A DNA stretch of 64,000 bases, taken from Acerihabitans sp015654925. Its GTDB lineage: Bacteria > Pseudomonadota > Gammaproteobacteria > Enterobacterales > Enterobacteriaceae. A model generated the notes under the pieces. It searched no databases and was not told where the DNA came from. It saw nothing but the letters and a program-made list of their open reading frames with translations. The stretch spans positions 124,001 to 188,000 of the forward strand of contig NZ_CP178732.1 of NCBI RefSeq assembly GCF_047324175.1, given 5' to 3'. The number at the start of each line of letters is the position of its first letter. Position 1 is the first letter of the stretch. The position numbers and the translations under genes were made by a program. Shown one piece after another: positions 35,914 through 43,757 of the stretch.

Positions 35914-36227
35914 TACCAAAAGCGTATTCCCGGCGGCGATTACGGCAGGTTGCGATCCTCCATCTTCCGCCGCCCGGGACGCTGGGCAAAAAAATTATCA
36001 GCTATTGTGCAAAAATCTCCTTCAGCTCTCACCTTTTTAATACCGTTGACTATTCTTTGATCATCGCGAACAAAACCCTATTCTTTTACGATAACTTATA
36101 GCGTGGCGATGCCGTCGCAGACGAGGGCAAGCCGTATGAGATATCCCGTAAAAACGACATGCCTGCCTGGCTGTCTTGCCGTTCCCAGTGCCGATCGATT
36201 TATAACCAACAGGATAGAGCCGCGTTT
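35914..36227 (+). other. glpR-malP intergenic region, no malT
   Basis: In E. coli the region between glpR and malP holds rtcAB/rtcR and malT. Here it is only 314 bases with no gene. A long imperfect GC dyad (CCCGGCGGC with GCCGCCCGGG, about 35928-35981) follows glpR. I find no convincing run of MalT boxes (GGGGAKGAGG). The nearest is a poor GATGGAGG on the minus strand near 35964. The malP promoter is probably in the AT-rich 36020-36110 stretch. Confidence 0.55.
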
Positions 36228-38633
36228 ATGCCGAAATTAAAACTTGATAAAGCTGCATTCCAATCTGCCCTGGATCGCCAGTGGCAGCGTCTAGGCCTGC
36301 AAGGCGCGCAGGAAATGACCCGTTTCCAATGGTGGCAAGCGGTCAGCGCGGCAGTCAACGAACTCATTACCTTGCAGCCTGCGCGCCATGAGGACAAAAA
36401 AAATCCCCGCCATGTGAATTATCTTTCGATGGAGTTTCTGATCGGCCGTTTAACCGGTAACAACCTGATTAACCTCGGCTGGTATGACACGGTCAAAAAA
36501 ATATTGGCAGGGTACCAAATCGATTTGGGCGATTTGCTTGAGCAGGAAACCGATCCGGCCCTGGGCAATGGCGGCTTGGGTCGGCTGGCGGCATGCTACC
36601 TTGATTCCATGGCGACGGTGGGGCAGTCGGCCACCGGTTATGGCCTGAACTACCAATACGGCCTGTTTCGCCAGCAATTCGCCGGGGGCCGGCAATGCGA
36701 AACGCCCGACGATTGGCATCGCGAATCCTATCCCTGGTTCAGGCATAACCCGGCCTTGACCGTCCGGGTCGGCCTGGGCGGCAAATTGGTCAAAAATGAG
36801 CAGGGGCACGCGATTTGGGAACCGGCGTTTACCCTTGACGGCGAAGCCTGGGACTTGCCGGTGGTGGGTTATGAAAACGGCGTTGCTCTACCGCTGCGCC
36901 TATGGCAGGCGACCCATCCCCATCCCTTCGACCTTGAGCTGTTTAATGAGGGTAAATTTCTTAAAGCGGAGCAGGCCGGAATCGACGCCGCCAAGCTGAC
37001 CAAAGTGTTATACCCCAACGATAATCATCTGGCAGGTAAACAACTGCGCCTGATGCAGCAGTATTTTCAGTGCGCCTGCTCGGTGGCCGATATTCTGCGC
37101 CGGCATCATCTGGCCGGCCGTTCGATCCAAAGCCTGCCGGATTATGAAGTCATCCAGCTCAATGATACCCATCCGACCATAGCGATTCCTGAAATGTTGC
37201 GGGTGTTGCTCGATGAACATCAGCTTTCCTGGCACGACGCTTGGCATATTACTTCGCGCACCTTTGCTTATACCAACCATACCCTGATGCCTGAAGCGCT
37301 GGAGCGTTGGGATGAGAAGCTGATCCGTACCCTGCTGCCGCGCCACTTCGCCATTATCAAGCTCATCGACCAAGAGTTCAAAAAGCTGGTGCAGCGCCAC
37401 TGGCCGGATAACCAGGACGTATGGGCCAAAGTCGCGGTGCATTATGATCGCCAGGTGCGTATGGCCAACCTGTGCGTGGTCTGCGGTTTTGCGGTTAACG
37501 GCGTTGCCGCCCTGCATTCCGATTTGGTTAAAACCGATCTCTTCCCCGAATATTTTGAACTGTGGCCCGAGAAATTCCATAACGTTACCAACGGTATTAC
37601 GCCGCGCCGGTGGTTGAAGCAGTGCAATCCCGCCCTGGCAAAACTGATCGACGACACGATTGGCCAAGGCTGGGTGACGCGGCTGGAAAAACTCAAAGAG
37701 CTGGAGCCCTATGCGGAGCAAAAAGATTTCTGTAGCCGGTTCCAGCAAATCAAGCGCGACAATAAGCAACACCTGGCGGCCAAAATCAAGCAATTAACCG
37801 ACGTCACGGTTAATCCGGAGGCCTTGTTTGATGTGCAAATAAAACGGCTGCATGAATATAAACGCCAGCACCTTAATTTGCTGCATATTTTGTCGCTCTA
37901 CCGCCAGCTGCGCGACAATCCGGGCCTGGATATCGTGCCGCGGGTGTTTTTGTTTGGAGCCAAAGCCGCGCCGGGTTACGCATTGGCGAAAAATATTATA
38001 TTCGCCATCAATCAATTGGCGGAAAAGATCAATAACGATCGTAAGATAAACGATCGGCTCAAAGTGATCTTCGTGCCCGATTACCGGGTATCGGCGGCGG
38101 AATGGATGATCCCGGCGGCTGATTTGTCGGAACAGATTTCCACCGCCGGCAAAGAAGCTTCCGGCACCGGCAATATGAAGCTGGCGCTTAACGGGGCCCT
38201 GACCATCGGTACCCTGGACGGCGCGAATGTGGAAATTGCCGAGCAGGTTGGCGAGGACCATATTTTCATCTTTGGCCACACCGCCCCCGAGGTTAAAGCA
38301 ATCCTGGCCGGGGGTTATAAGCCCGCCCAGGTGTTGAAAAAAGATAAAACGCTAAAAGGCCTGTTGACCGAACTTGGCAGCGGTGCTTACAGTAACAAAC
38401 ATAAGCATGCGTTCGACCCTTTGCTGCACAGCCTGCAGCAAGGCGGCGACCCGTATCTTGTGCTGGCGGATTTTGCCGCTTATTGCGCGGCGCAGCAGCG
38501 GGTGGACGCCCTCTACCGCCGGCCTGATGATTGGACGCGCAGCGCGGTGCTCAACACCGCGCGGGTGGGTTTCTTCAGTTCGGACCGCTCAATTCGCGAC
38601 TATCAGCAACGTATCTGGCAAGCAAAACGTTAA
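36228..38633 (+). CDS. malP: Maltodextrin phosphorylase MalP
   Basis: MalP is a GT35 PLP-dependent phosphorylase that releases glucose-1-phosphate from linear maltodextrins, 801 residues (E. coli 797). I chose the ATG at 36228 (MPKLKLDKAAFQSALDRQWQ); the frame is open to 36159, but that part has no homology. Markers are YLSMEFLIGRLTGNNL, ATVGQSATGYGLNYQYGLFR, which distinguishes MalP from GlgP, and the PLP region KEASGTGNMKLALNGALTIG. It is 9 bases before malQ in the malPQ operon. Confidence 0.97.
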   Translation: MPKLKLDKAAFQSALDRQWQRLGLQGAQEMTRFQWWQAVSAAVNELITLQPARHEDKKNPRHVNYLSMEFLIGRLTGNNLINLGWYDTVKKILAGYQIDLGDLLEQETDPALGNGGLGRLAACYLDSMATVGQSATGYGLNYQYGLFRQQFAGGRQCETPDDWHRESYPWFRHNPALTVRVGLGGKLVKNEQGHAIWEPAFTLDGEAWDLPVVGYENGVALPLRLWQATHPHPFDLELFNEGKFLKAEQAGIDAAKLTKVLYPNDNHLAGKQLRLMQQYFQCACSVADILRRHHLAGRSIQSLPDYEVIQLNDTHPTIAIPEMLRVLLDEHQLSWHDAWHITSRTFAYTNHTLMPEALERWDEKLIRTLLPRHFAIIKLIDQEFKKLVQRHWPDNQDVWAKVAVHYDRQVRMANLCVVCGFAVNGVAALHSDLVKTDLFPEYFELWPEKFHNVTNGITPRRWLKQCNPALAKLIDDTIGQGWVTRLEKLKELEPYAEQKDFCSRFQQIKRDNKQHLAAKIKQLTDVTVNPEALFDVQIKRLHEYKRQHLNLLHILSLYRQLRDNPGLDIVPRVFLFGAKAAPGYALAKNIIFAINQLAEKINNDRKINDRLKVIFVPDYRVSAAEWMIPAADLSEQISTAGKEASGTGNMKLALNGALTIGTLDGANVEIAEQVGEDHIFIFGHTAPEVKAILAGGYKPAQVLKKDKTLKGLLTELGSGAYSNKHKHAFDPLLHSLQQGGDPYLVLADFAAYCAAQQRVDALYRRPDDWTRSAVLNTARVGFFSSDRSIRDYQQRIWQAKR

Positions 38634-38642
38634 GGAGCATTG

Positions 38643-40733
38643 ATGGATTCCAAGGTATTGGATCAGGCCGCCGCAAGAGCAGGAATAATTCCGGAATATA
38701 TCGATGCCTGGGGACAGCGCAAAATCATCAGCCAGGATACTAAACGGCAATTGCTGAACGCCATGGCGGGATTGATCGACGATCACGCCCAATCGGCGCC
38801 GATTCCGCCGGTTTGGGTCTTGCGGGCAGGGGAGACGCCGTCGTTGGCGTTGACCCTGAATGGCCAGGTCGAGTGGGTGTTAACCGAGGAATCGGGGAAA
38901 CAGCATGACGGTATCGCGCAAAACCGCAGCGTGACGCTGCCGGAATCGCTGCCGCTGGGTTATCACCGCCTCACCCTGCGCGCGGATTTGCGGCACTGGA
39001 GCTGCCAGGTGATTGTCACGCCGGCGCGCTGCTATGAACCGCCGGCGCTGCTGGCGGGACAAAAACTCTGGGGCGCTTGCGTGCAGCTTTATACCCTGCG
39101 TTCCCGGCATAATTGGGGCGTTGGCGATTTTGGCGATTTGGCCTTGATGATCGAGGGCATAGCCAAGCAGGGCGGCGCATTTGTCGGGCTTAATCCGATC
39201 CACGCGCTATATCCCGCCGCTCCCGGCTGGGCCAGCCCGTATAGCCCTTCCTCGCGCCGCTGGCTGAATATTATCTATATCGATGTCAGCGCCCTGGAAG
39301 ATTTCCAGGATAGCGCCGCCGCCCAGCAATGGTTGACGTTGGCGCAGACCCAGGAAATGCTGGCCGCGCTGCGCGGCGGGGATCTGGTGGATTATCCCCG
39401 GGTCATGGAATGCAAGCTCGTCGCCTTGACCTATGCTTACGCCCAATTCCGTACCCGCGATGCCGGCGATCCGCTGTGCCGCTCGTTTGACGATTTTATC
39501 GTCAGCGGGGGCGAGAGCCTGCTTTTTCAGGCGACTTTCGACGCCCTGCATCGTTTTCTCTCCCGGGAAGGGCACTGTTCCGCGGGTTGGCAGCAGTGGC
39601 CCGAGCAGTATCAGCAGGCTGACGGCGCGGCGGTAAGGGAGTTCAGCCGGCAGCACGATGACGACATACGTTTTTTCACTTGGCTGCAATGGCTGGCCAC
39701 GCGCCAGTTCGACGAATGCTTTCGCCTCAGCCAGCGTCTGAATATGCCTATCGGTTTGTACCGCGATTTGGCCGTGGGCGTAAGCGAAGGGGGTATGGAA
39801 ACCTGGAGCGATCGGACGCTGTATTGCCTGGCGGCGTCGGTAGGCGCGCCGCCCGATCGGCTGGGACCGCAGGGCCAGAACTGGTGTCTGCCGCCCCAGG
39901 ACCCGAACGTGTTGATCGCCCGGGCTTACGAACCTTTTATCGACATGCTGCGCGCCAATATGCGCCACTGCGGCGCGCTGCGTATCGATCACGTGATGTC
40001 GCTGCTGAGGCTTTGGTGGCTGCCCAGGGACCAAAGCGCCCAGCAAGGCGCCTATGTCAATTATCCGGTGGACGATCTGCTGGCGGTGCTGGCCCTGGAG
40101 AGTCAGCGGCAACAATGCATGATTATCGGCGAGGACTTGGGGACGGTGCCCCCGGAAATTACCGAAAAATTGCGTGCCGGGGGGGTGTATTCCTACAAAG
40201 TATTGTTTTTTGAACGCACCGACGCCGGCCAATTCCGCAGCCCGGCCGAATATGTGCCGCAGGCGATGGCGACGCTCACCACCCATGATTTGGCCACGCT
40301 GCGCGGCTTCTGGGAACTGGAGGATCTGCGCCTGGGCCAGCGGTTGCAGCTTTATCCGGATAACGGCGTTTATCAGCGCTTGTTGGACGATCGCCAGCTC
40401 GCGCGCCAGGGTCTGCTCGACGCCATGCACCGCTGGAAATGCATCCCGGTAAAAATGAGCGCCAATGCCGCGCAGGTGGTGATGTCGCCGCTCCTGAACC
40501 GCGGCATGCATCGTTATGTGGCGCGCAGCAGCTCCGCGCTGCTGGGGCTGCAGCCGGAAGACTGGCTGGATATGGCTTTGCCGGTCAATGTGCCCGGCAC
40601 CACCGATCAATATCCAAACTGGCGGCGCAAACTCAGCCGGGAGGTGGCCGAGATATTCGACGATCCCACCATTATTCGTTTACTCAAGGAAGTTAACCGG
40701 CTGCGTAAAACGGCGGCGACGCCTAAAGAGTAG
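38643..40733 (+). CDS. malQ: 4-alpha-glucanotransferase (amylomaltase) MalQ
   Basis: MalQ is a GH77 enzyme that disproportionates maltodextrins, releasing glucose and longer chains for MalP. It is 696 residues from the ATG at 38643 after AAGGAGC (E. coli 694). The catalytic residues are the nucleophile Asp in GALRIDHVMSLLRLWW, acid/base Glu in MIIGEDLGTVPPEI and the third Asp in TLTTHDLATLRGFWE. The N-terminal ~135-residue extension typical of enterobacterial MalQ is present. It converges with nfuA, and the gntT gene that separates them in E. coli is absent. Confidence 0.97.
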   Translation: MDSKVLDQAAARAGIIPEYIDAWGQRKIISQDTKRQLLNAMAGLIDDHAQSAPIPPVWVLRAGETPSLALTLNGQVEWVLTEESGKQHDGIAQNRSVTLPESLPLGYHRLTLRADLRHWSCQVIVTPARCYEPPALLAGQKLWGACVQLYTLRSRHNWGVGDFGDLALMIEGIAKQGGAFVGLNPIHALYPAAPGWASPYSPSSRRWLNIIYIDVSALEDFQDSAAAQQWLTLAQTQEMLAALRGGDLVDYPRVMECKLVALTYAYAQFRTRDAGDPLCRSFDDFIVSGGESLLFQATFDALHRFLSREGHCSAGWQQWPEQYQQADGAAVREFSRQHDDDIRFFTWLQWLATRQFDECFRLSQRLNMPIGLYRDLAVGVSEGGMETWSDRTLYCLAASVGAPPDRLGPQGQNWCLPPQDPNVLIARAYEPFIDMLRANMRHCGALRIDHVMSLLRLWWLPRDQSAQQGAYVNYPVDDLLAVLALESQRQQCMIIGEDLGTVPPEITEKLRAGGVYSYKVLFFERTDAGQFRSPAEYVPQAMATLTTHDLATLRGFWELEDLRLGQRLQLYPDNGVYQRLLDDRQLARQGLLDAMHRWKCIPVKMSANAAQVVMSPLLNRGMHRYVARSSSALLGLQPEDWLDMALPVNVPGTTDQYPNWRRKLSREVAEIFDDPTIIRLLKEVNRLRKTAATPKE

Positions 40734-40776
40734 TCCGGGGAAATGCGCCGGAGGAAGCCGTGCGCCGAGAGCTGCG

Positions 40777-40798
40777 CCGGCCCGTTAGTGCGGGCCGG
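40777..40798. terminator. Possible bidirectional terminator hairpin malQ/nfuA
   Basis: CCGGCCCG and CGGGCCGG form a perfect 8-bp stem around TTAGTG between the convergent malQ and nfuA stops. No strong U-run appears on either side, so efficiency is uncertain. Confidence 0.4.
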
Positions 40799-40820
40799 TG
40801 AATCAGCGATCGCGGCAAGG

Positions 40821-41396
40821 TTAGTAAAAAGAGTGCTCGCCGCGCTGGTGTTCGGTTAAATCGCGAACGCCTTTCAACTCCGGGAATTTTTCCAGCAGCT
40901 CTTTTTCAATCCCTTCTTTCAGGGTGTAATCGACCATGGAACAGCCGTTGCAGCCGCCGCCGAATTGCAGGATCGCCAGATTGTCGTCGGTAATTTCCAT
41001 CAGGGAAACCTGGCCGCCGTGGCCTGCCAGCTGTGGGTTAATCTGCGATTGCAGCACGTACTCCACCCGTTCAATCAGCGGCGCGTCATCGGAGACTTTG
41101 CGCATTTTGGCGTTGGGCGCTTTGAGCGTCAGTTGCGAACCCAGTTTGTCGGTAACGAAATCAATTTCCGCATCCTGCAGATAAGGCGCGCTCAGTTCAT
41201 CGACATAGGCGTTGATTTTGTCAAATTTCAGTTCGGTATCGGTGGCTTCCACCGCATCTGGAGGGCAATATGACACGCCGCACTCCGCGGTGGGCGTACC
41301 TGGATTAATGACAAAAACACGAATCTGGGTGCCAGGTTCCTGATTGGCCAGTAATTTCGCAAAGTGTTCCTGGGCAGTATCGGTAATCCGGATCAT
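40821..41396 (-). CDS. nfuA: Fe/S biogenesis protein NfuA
   Basis: NfuA is a [4Fe-4S] carrier that delivers clusters to target apoproteins such as aconitase and LipA. It has 191 residues from the ATG at 41396, identical in length to E. coli. The N-terminal degenerate A-type domain (AECGVSYCPPDAVEATD) is followed by the C-terminal Nfu domain with the cluster ligands Cys-x-x-Cys in QFGGGCNGCSMVDYTLK. The frame would extend three codons to 41405, which is not needed by homology. It is co-directional with gntX, 61 bases downstream of it. Confidence 0.96.
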   Translation of the reverse strand: MIRITDTAQEHFAKLLANQEPGTQIRVFVINPGTPTAECGVSYCPPDAVEATDTELKFDKINAYVDELSAPYLQDAEIDFVTDKLGSQLTLKAPNAKMRKVSDDAPLIERVEYVLQSQINPQLAGHGGQVSLMEITDDNLAILQFGGGCNGCSMVDYTLKEGIEKELLEKFPELKGVRDLTEHQRGEHSFY

Positions 41397-41456
41397 AACA
41401 TTCACTCAATAGTTGACTAATCTAGTCAGGTTATAATACTCCCAATATCCCGCCGA

Positions 41457-42143
41457 CTACAAGGTTCGGCAAATGCACCAAACCTGCACCGCTTTTGCCC
41501 GTTGCATCAGCAGGAGATGGGTAATTTCGTCTGCGGTACTGCCGGTGGTGACCACGTCATCCACCAGCGCCACGGTCCGGCCGGCCACATCGATGGCGCA
41601 GCTGAACGCACCGCGTAAGTTACGCCGGCGGGCTCGGGCGTGCAGCATTTGCTGCGGTACGGCGGCGCGGATTCTGGCCAGCCCGGCGCGGTGATATTCA
41701 ATACCAAGCCAGCGCGCAAGGGGTTTGGCGAGCAGTTCCGTTTGATTATAGCCCCTGCGCCAGTGCCGGTAAGCATGCAAAGGCACGTTTAGTATAAGAT
41801 CCGGTTTCTCGCATATTTGCAGGCTGCGCTCTTCCTGCCAGCGCAGCAGCAGCAACCGGGCCAATACCTGCGCCAGGCCGGTGGCGCCTTGATGTTTTAA
41901 TTTTTTCACCAGCAGGCTCAGCGGCGGCTGGTAGGCGCTGACATAGACCAGCGATTCCCAGGGCGGTGATTTTAACAAACAGCGCCCGCAACATTGCCTG
42001 CGGCTGCCCGCGGGCAGGCCGCAGCGCGGACAGCTGGTTTCCCGCGCATTGAGCAGGCCATCGGCACAGACACGGCAAATGCCATGGTGATGGAACCATA
42101 ATGGCTGTTGGCATAGCCAACACAGGGCGTTGATTGTTAGCAT
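41457..42143 (-). CDS. gntX: ComF-family protein GntX
   Basis: This is a phosphoribosyltransferase-like protein of the ComF family, 228 residues from the ATG at 42143 (MLTINALCWLCQQPLWF). ATG at 42155 is an alternative. The N-terminal zinc-ribbon Cys pairs (CWLCQQ, CRVCADG, CPRCGLPA, CCGRCL) are followed by a PRT domain with the PRPP-binding loop LVDDVVTTGSTADEI (~185-200). ComF homologues act in DNA uptake, and E. coli GntX is needed to use DNA as a nutrient. It is divergent from bioH, with start codons about 40 bases apart. Confidence 0.93.
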   Translation of the reverse strand: MLTINALCWLCQQPLWFHHHGICRVCADGLLNARETSCPRCGLPAGSRRQCCGRCLLKSPPWESLVYVSAYQPPLSLLVKKLKHQGATGLAQVLARLLLLRWQEERSLQICEKPDLILNVPLHAYRHWRRGYNQTELLAKPLARWLGIEYHRAGLARIRAAVPQQMLHARARRRNLRGAFSCAIDVAGRTVALVDDVVTTGSTADEITHLLLMQRAKAVQVWCICRTL

Positions 42144-42182
42144 GGGGTTTTCCATAACCTTCACTTTCAGGGACTATAACTG

Positions 42183-42956
42183 ATGGCGCCACCGTATTGG
42201 CACACCGCAGGCACGGGTTCAATCGATCTTGTGCTGCTCCACGGTTGGGGGCTGAATGCCGGCGTATGGTCTTGCATTGAGGCGCGACTGGCGCCGCATT
42301 TCCGGCTGCATATGGTGGATTTGCCGGGCTATGGCCGCAGCCAGGGCTTTGACGCCTTGTCGCTGGCGCAGATGGCGGATGAGGTTATCGCCGGGGCGCC
42401 GCCGCGCGCCTGGTGGCTGGGCTGGTCGCTGGGCGGGCTGGTAGCCAGCCAGGCGGCGCTGACCCGGCCGGAACGGGTCAGCGGTCTGATTACCGTGGCC
42501 TCTTCCCCTTGCTTTTGCGCCGATGGCGCTTGGCCCGGTATCAGGCCGGAAGTATTAACCGGTTTTGAGCAGCAACTGAATCATGATTTTCAACGCACGG
42601 TAGAGCGTTTTTTAGCGTTGCAAACGCTGGGTACCGAAACGTCCCGGGAAGATGCCCGCCGGTTGAAACAGGTCGTGCTAAATCAGCCTTTGCCGACGGT
42701 GGCCGCCTTGACCGGAGGGCTGGAAATTTTGCGCAGCGCGGATTTGCGTCATTCTCTGGCGGCGCTGGAGCTGCCGTTGTTGCGTCTTTATGGCTACCTG
42801 GACGGGCTGGTGCCGCGCAAAGTCGCCGGTCTGCTGGATATGCTCTGGCCGCGCAGCGACAGCATGATCATACCCAAAGCGGCGCATGCCCCTTTTATTT
42901 CCCACCCCGGGCTGTTTTGCCAAACCGTTATTGATTATGTCAACGCGCGGGGATAA
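42183..42956 (+). CDS. bioH: Pimeloyl-[ACP] methyl ester esterase BioH
   Basis: BioH hydrolyses pimeloyl-ACP methyl ester, ending the BioC-BioH pathway to pimelate for biotin. The alpha/beta hydrolase has 257 residues with the catalytic triad Ser82 (LGWSLGGLVAS), Asp207 (YGYLDGLVP) and His235 (PKAAHAPFISHP), the same numbering as E. coli BioH. LLHGWGLNAGVW is the oxyanion region. It stands alone, divergent from gntX, and marks the left border of the accessory segment up to feoC. Confidence 0.96.
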   Translation: MAPPYWHTAGTGSIDLVLLHGWGLNAGVWSCIEARLAPHFRLHMVDLPGYGRSQGFDALSLAQMADEVIAGAPPRAWWLGWSLGGLVASQAALTRPERVSGLITVASSPCFCADGAWPGIRPEVLTGFEQQLNHDFQRTVERFLALQTLGTETSREDARRLKQVVLNQPLPTVAALTGGLEILRSADLRHSLAALELPLLRLYGYLDGLVPRKVAGLLDMLWPRSDSMIIPKAAHAPFISHPGLFCQTVIDYVNARG

Positions 42957-42973
42957 CCGCGCTTTTAGCTCTT

Positions 42974-43010
42974 ATGTTGTTTACCGCCGGTGCGCGGCGG
43001 TAAACAACAT
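42974..43010 (+). repeat. Perfect 16-bp-stem hairpin after bioH
   Basis: ATGTTGTTTACCGCCG (42974-42989) and its exact complement CGGCGGTAAACAACAT (42995-43010) surround GTGCG, 17 bases after the bioH stop. The stem is long and perfect but no U-run follows. It probably terminates or protects bioH mRNA. Confidence 0.65.
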
Positions 43011-43184
43011 ACTGTCGATGGGTTAAATGGATAATTTAAAAATGTCTCCTATAGTTAATTAACGTATCCCACCCACGGCGGTGAAAAGTGAAATATATAA
43101 AAACTTTTCCTGTGTGATAAAGCAATGATTATTATCTGGCGGGTTATACGCATCCGGAAAATTAAAAATTATAGAGGAAGTCCA

Positions 43185-43454
43185 ATGAAGAAACTTACTT
43201 TTATGGCGATGGCCCTGGCCGGCGTTATGTTTTCACTAAACGCGATGGCCGCTGAAGAAATTACCGCTCAGGAAGCGAAGGACAAAGGCTATGAAAAAAT
43301 CGGCACGGTGCATACCACCGCCAAAACCACCTCGCCGATGGATGCCAAAGCCATACTGTCCGAAAGAGCGGATAAAAAAGGCGGAAAATATTATGTAATC
43401 ATCGCCGGTCGCGAACACGGTAAATTTAGCGCCACCGCGGAAGTCTATAAATAG
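43185..43454 (+). CDS. DUF1471 (YhcN-type) small periplasmic protein
   Basis: This is an 89-residue secreted protein from the ATG at 43185, which has GAGGAAG upstream. A signal peptide MKKLTFMAMALAGVMFSLNA ends before AEEITAQEAK. The mature part (KGYEKIGTVHTTAKTTSPMDAKAIL... KGGKYYVIIAGREHGKFSATAEVYK) has the DUF1471/YdgH-YhcN-BhsA layout: single compact domain after a signal peptide. Members affect stress resistance and biofilm. The specific role of this one is unknown. It is monocistronic with a strong terminator. Confidence 0.85.
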   Translation: MKKLTFMAMALAGVMFSLNAMAAEEITAQEAKDKGYEKIGTVHTTAKTTSPMDAKAILSERADKKGGKYYVIIAGREHGKFSATAEVYK

Positions 43455-43507
43455 TTTTTCGGTCCGCACGGTTTAATTAAATACTGTTTGTATTTTCGTC
43501 TATTTCT

Positions 43508-43539
43508 ACGGCGTACATAGCTTACTACGCCGTTTTTTT
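43508..43539 (+). terminator. Rho-independent terminator after the DUF1471 gene
   Basis: ACGGCGTA pairs with TACGCCGT around a 10-base loop, followed by seven T. Confidence 0.85.
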
Positions 43540-43715
43540 ATTTTATATTTTATCCGCCCGTTTTTTTACACGGCGGCCGCCGGTTCTCAATGTTATCTAC
43601 CCTGCGGCCACGGTCATGCCCCACTCTTCGTTACTCTAAAGCTAATGGTCGGACCCGTGGGTTAATTGATGCCCATTCCCCGCCCCGCCTACACTGCCTC
43701 TACCGTTTATTAATG

Positions 43716-43734
43716 CTGTCCCATTTTGCGACAG
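43716..43734 (+). promoter_or_regulatory. Candidate LysR-type (MdcR) operator before mdcA
   Basis: CTGTC-N9-GACAG contains the LysR signature T-N11-A (T43719, A43731). It lies 24-42 bases before the mdcA ATG. It is the only clear dyad in the 220-base stretch between the upstream terminator and mdcA. Assignment to MdcR is inference. Confidence 0.45.
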
Positions 43735-43757
43735 TACATGAACCGAGGAGGTCTACC

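Noticed and set aside
35928..35981. Terminator after glpR or MalT site array
   Set aside because: The dyad is imperfect with a ~30-base loop and no U-run, and no repeated GGGGAKGAGG elements were found.
39207..40610. 467-codon antisense ORF inside malQ
   Set aside because: Shadow frame of malQ; no recognisable protein.
43590..43757. Longer N-terminus of MdcA
   Set aside because: It includes the probable promoter and operator. ATG 43758 has a strong GAGGAGG site and a family-like start.
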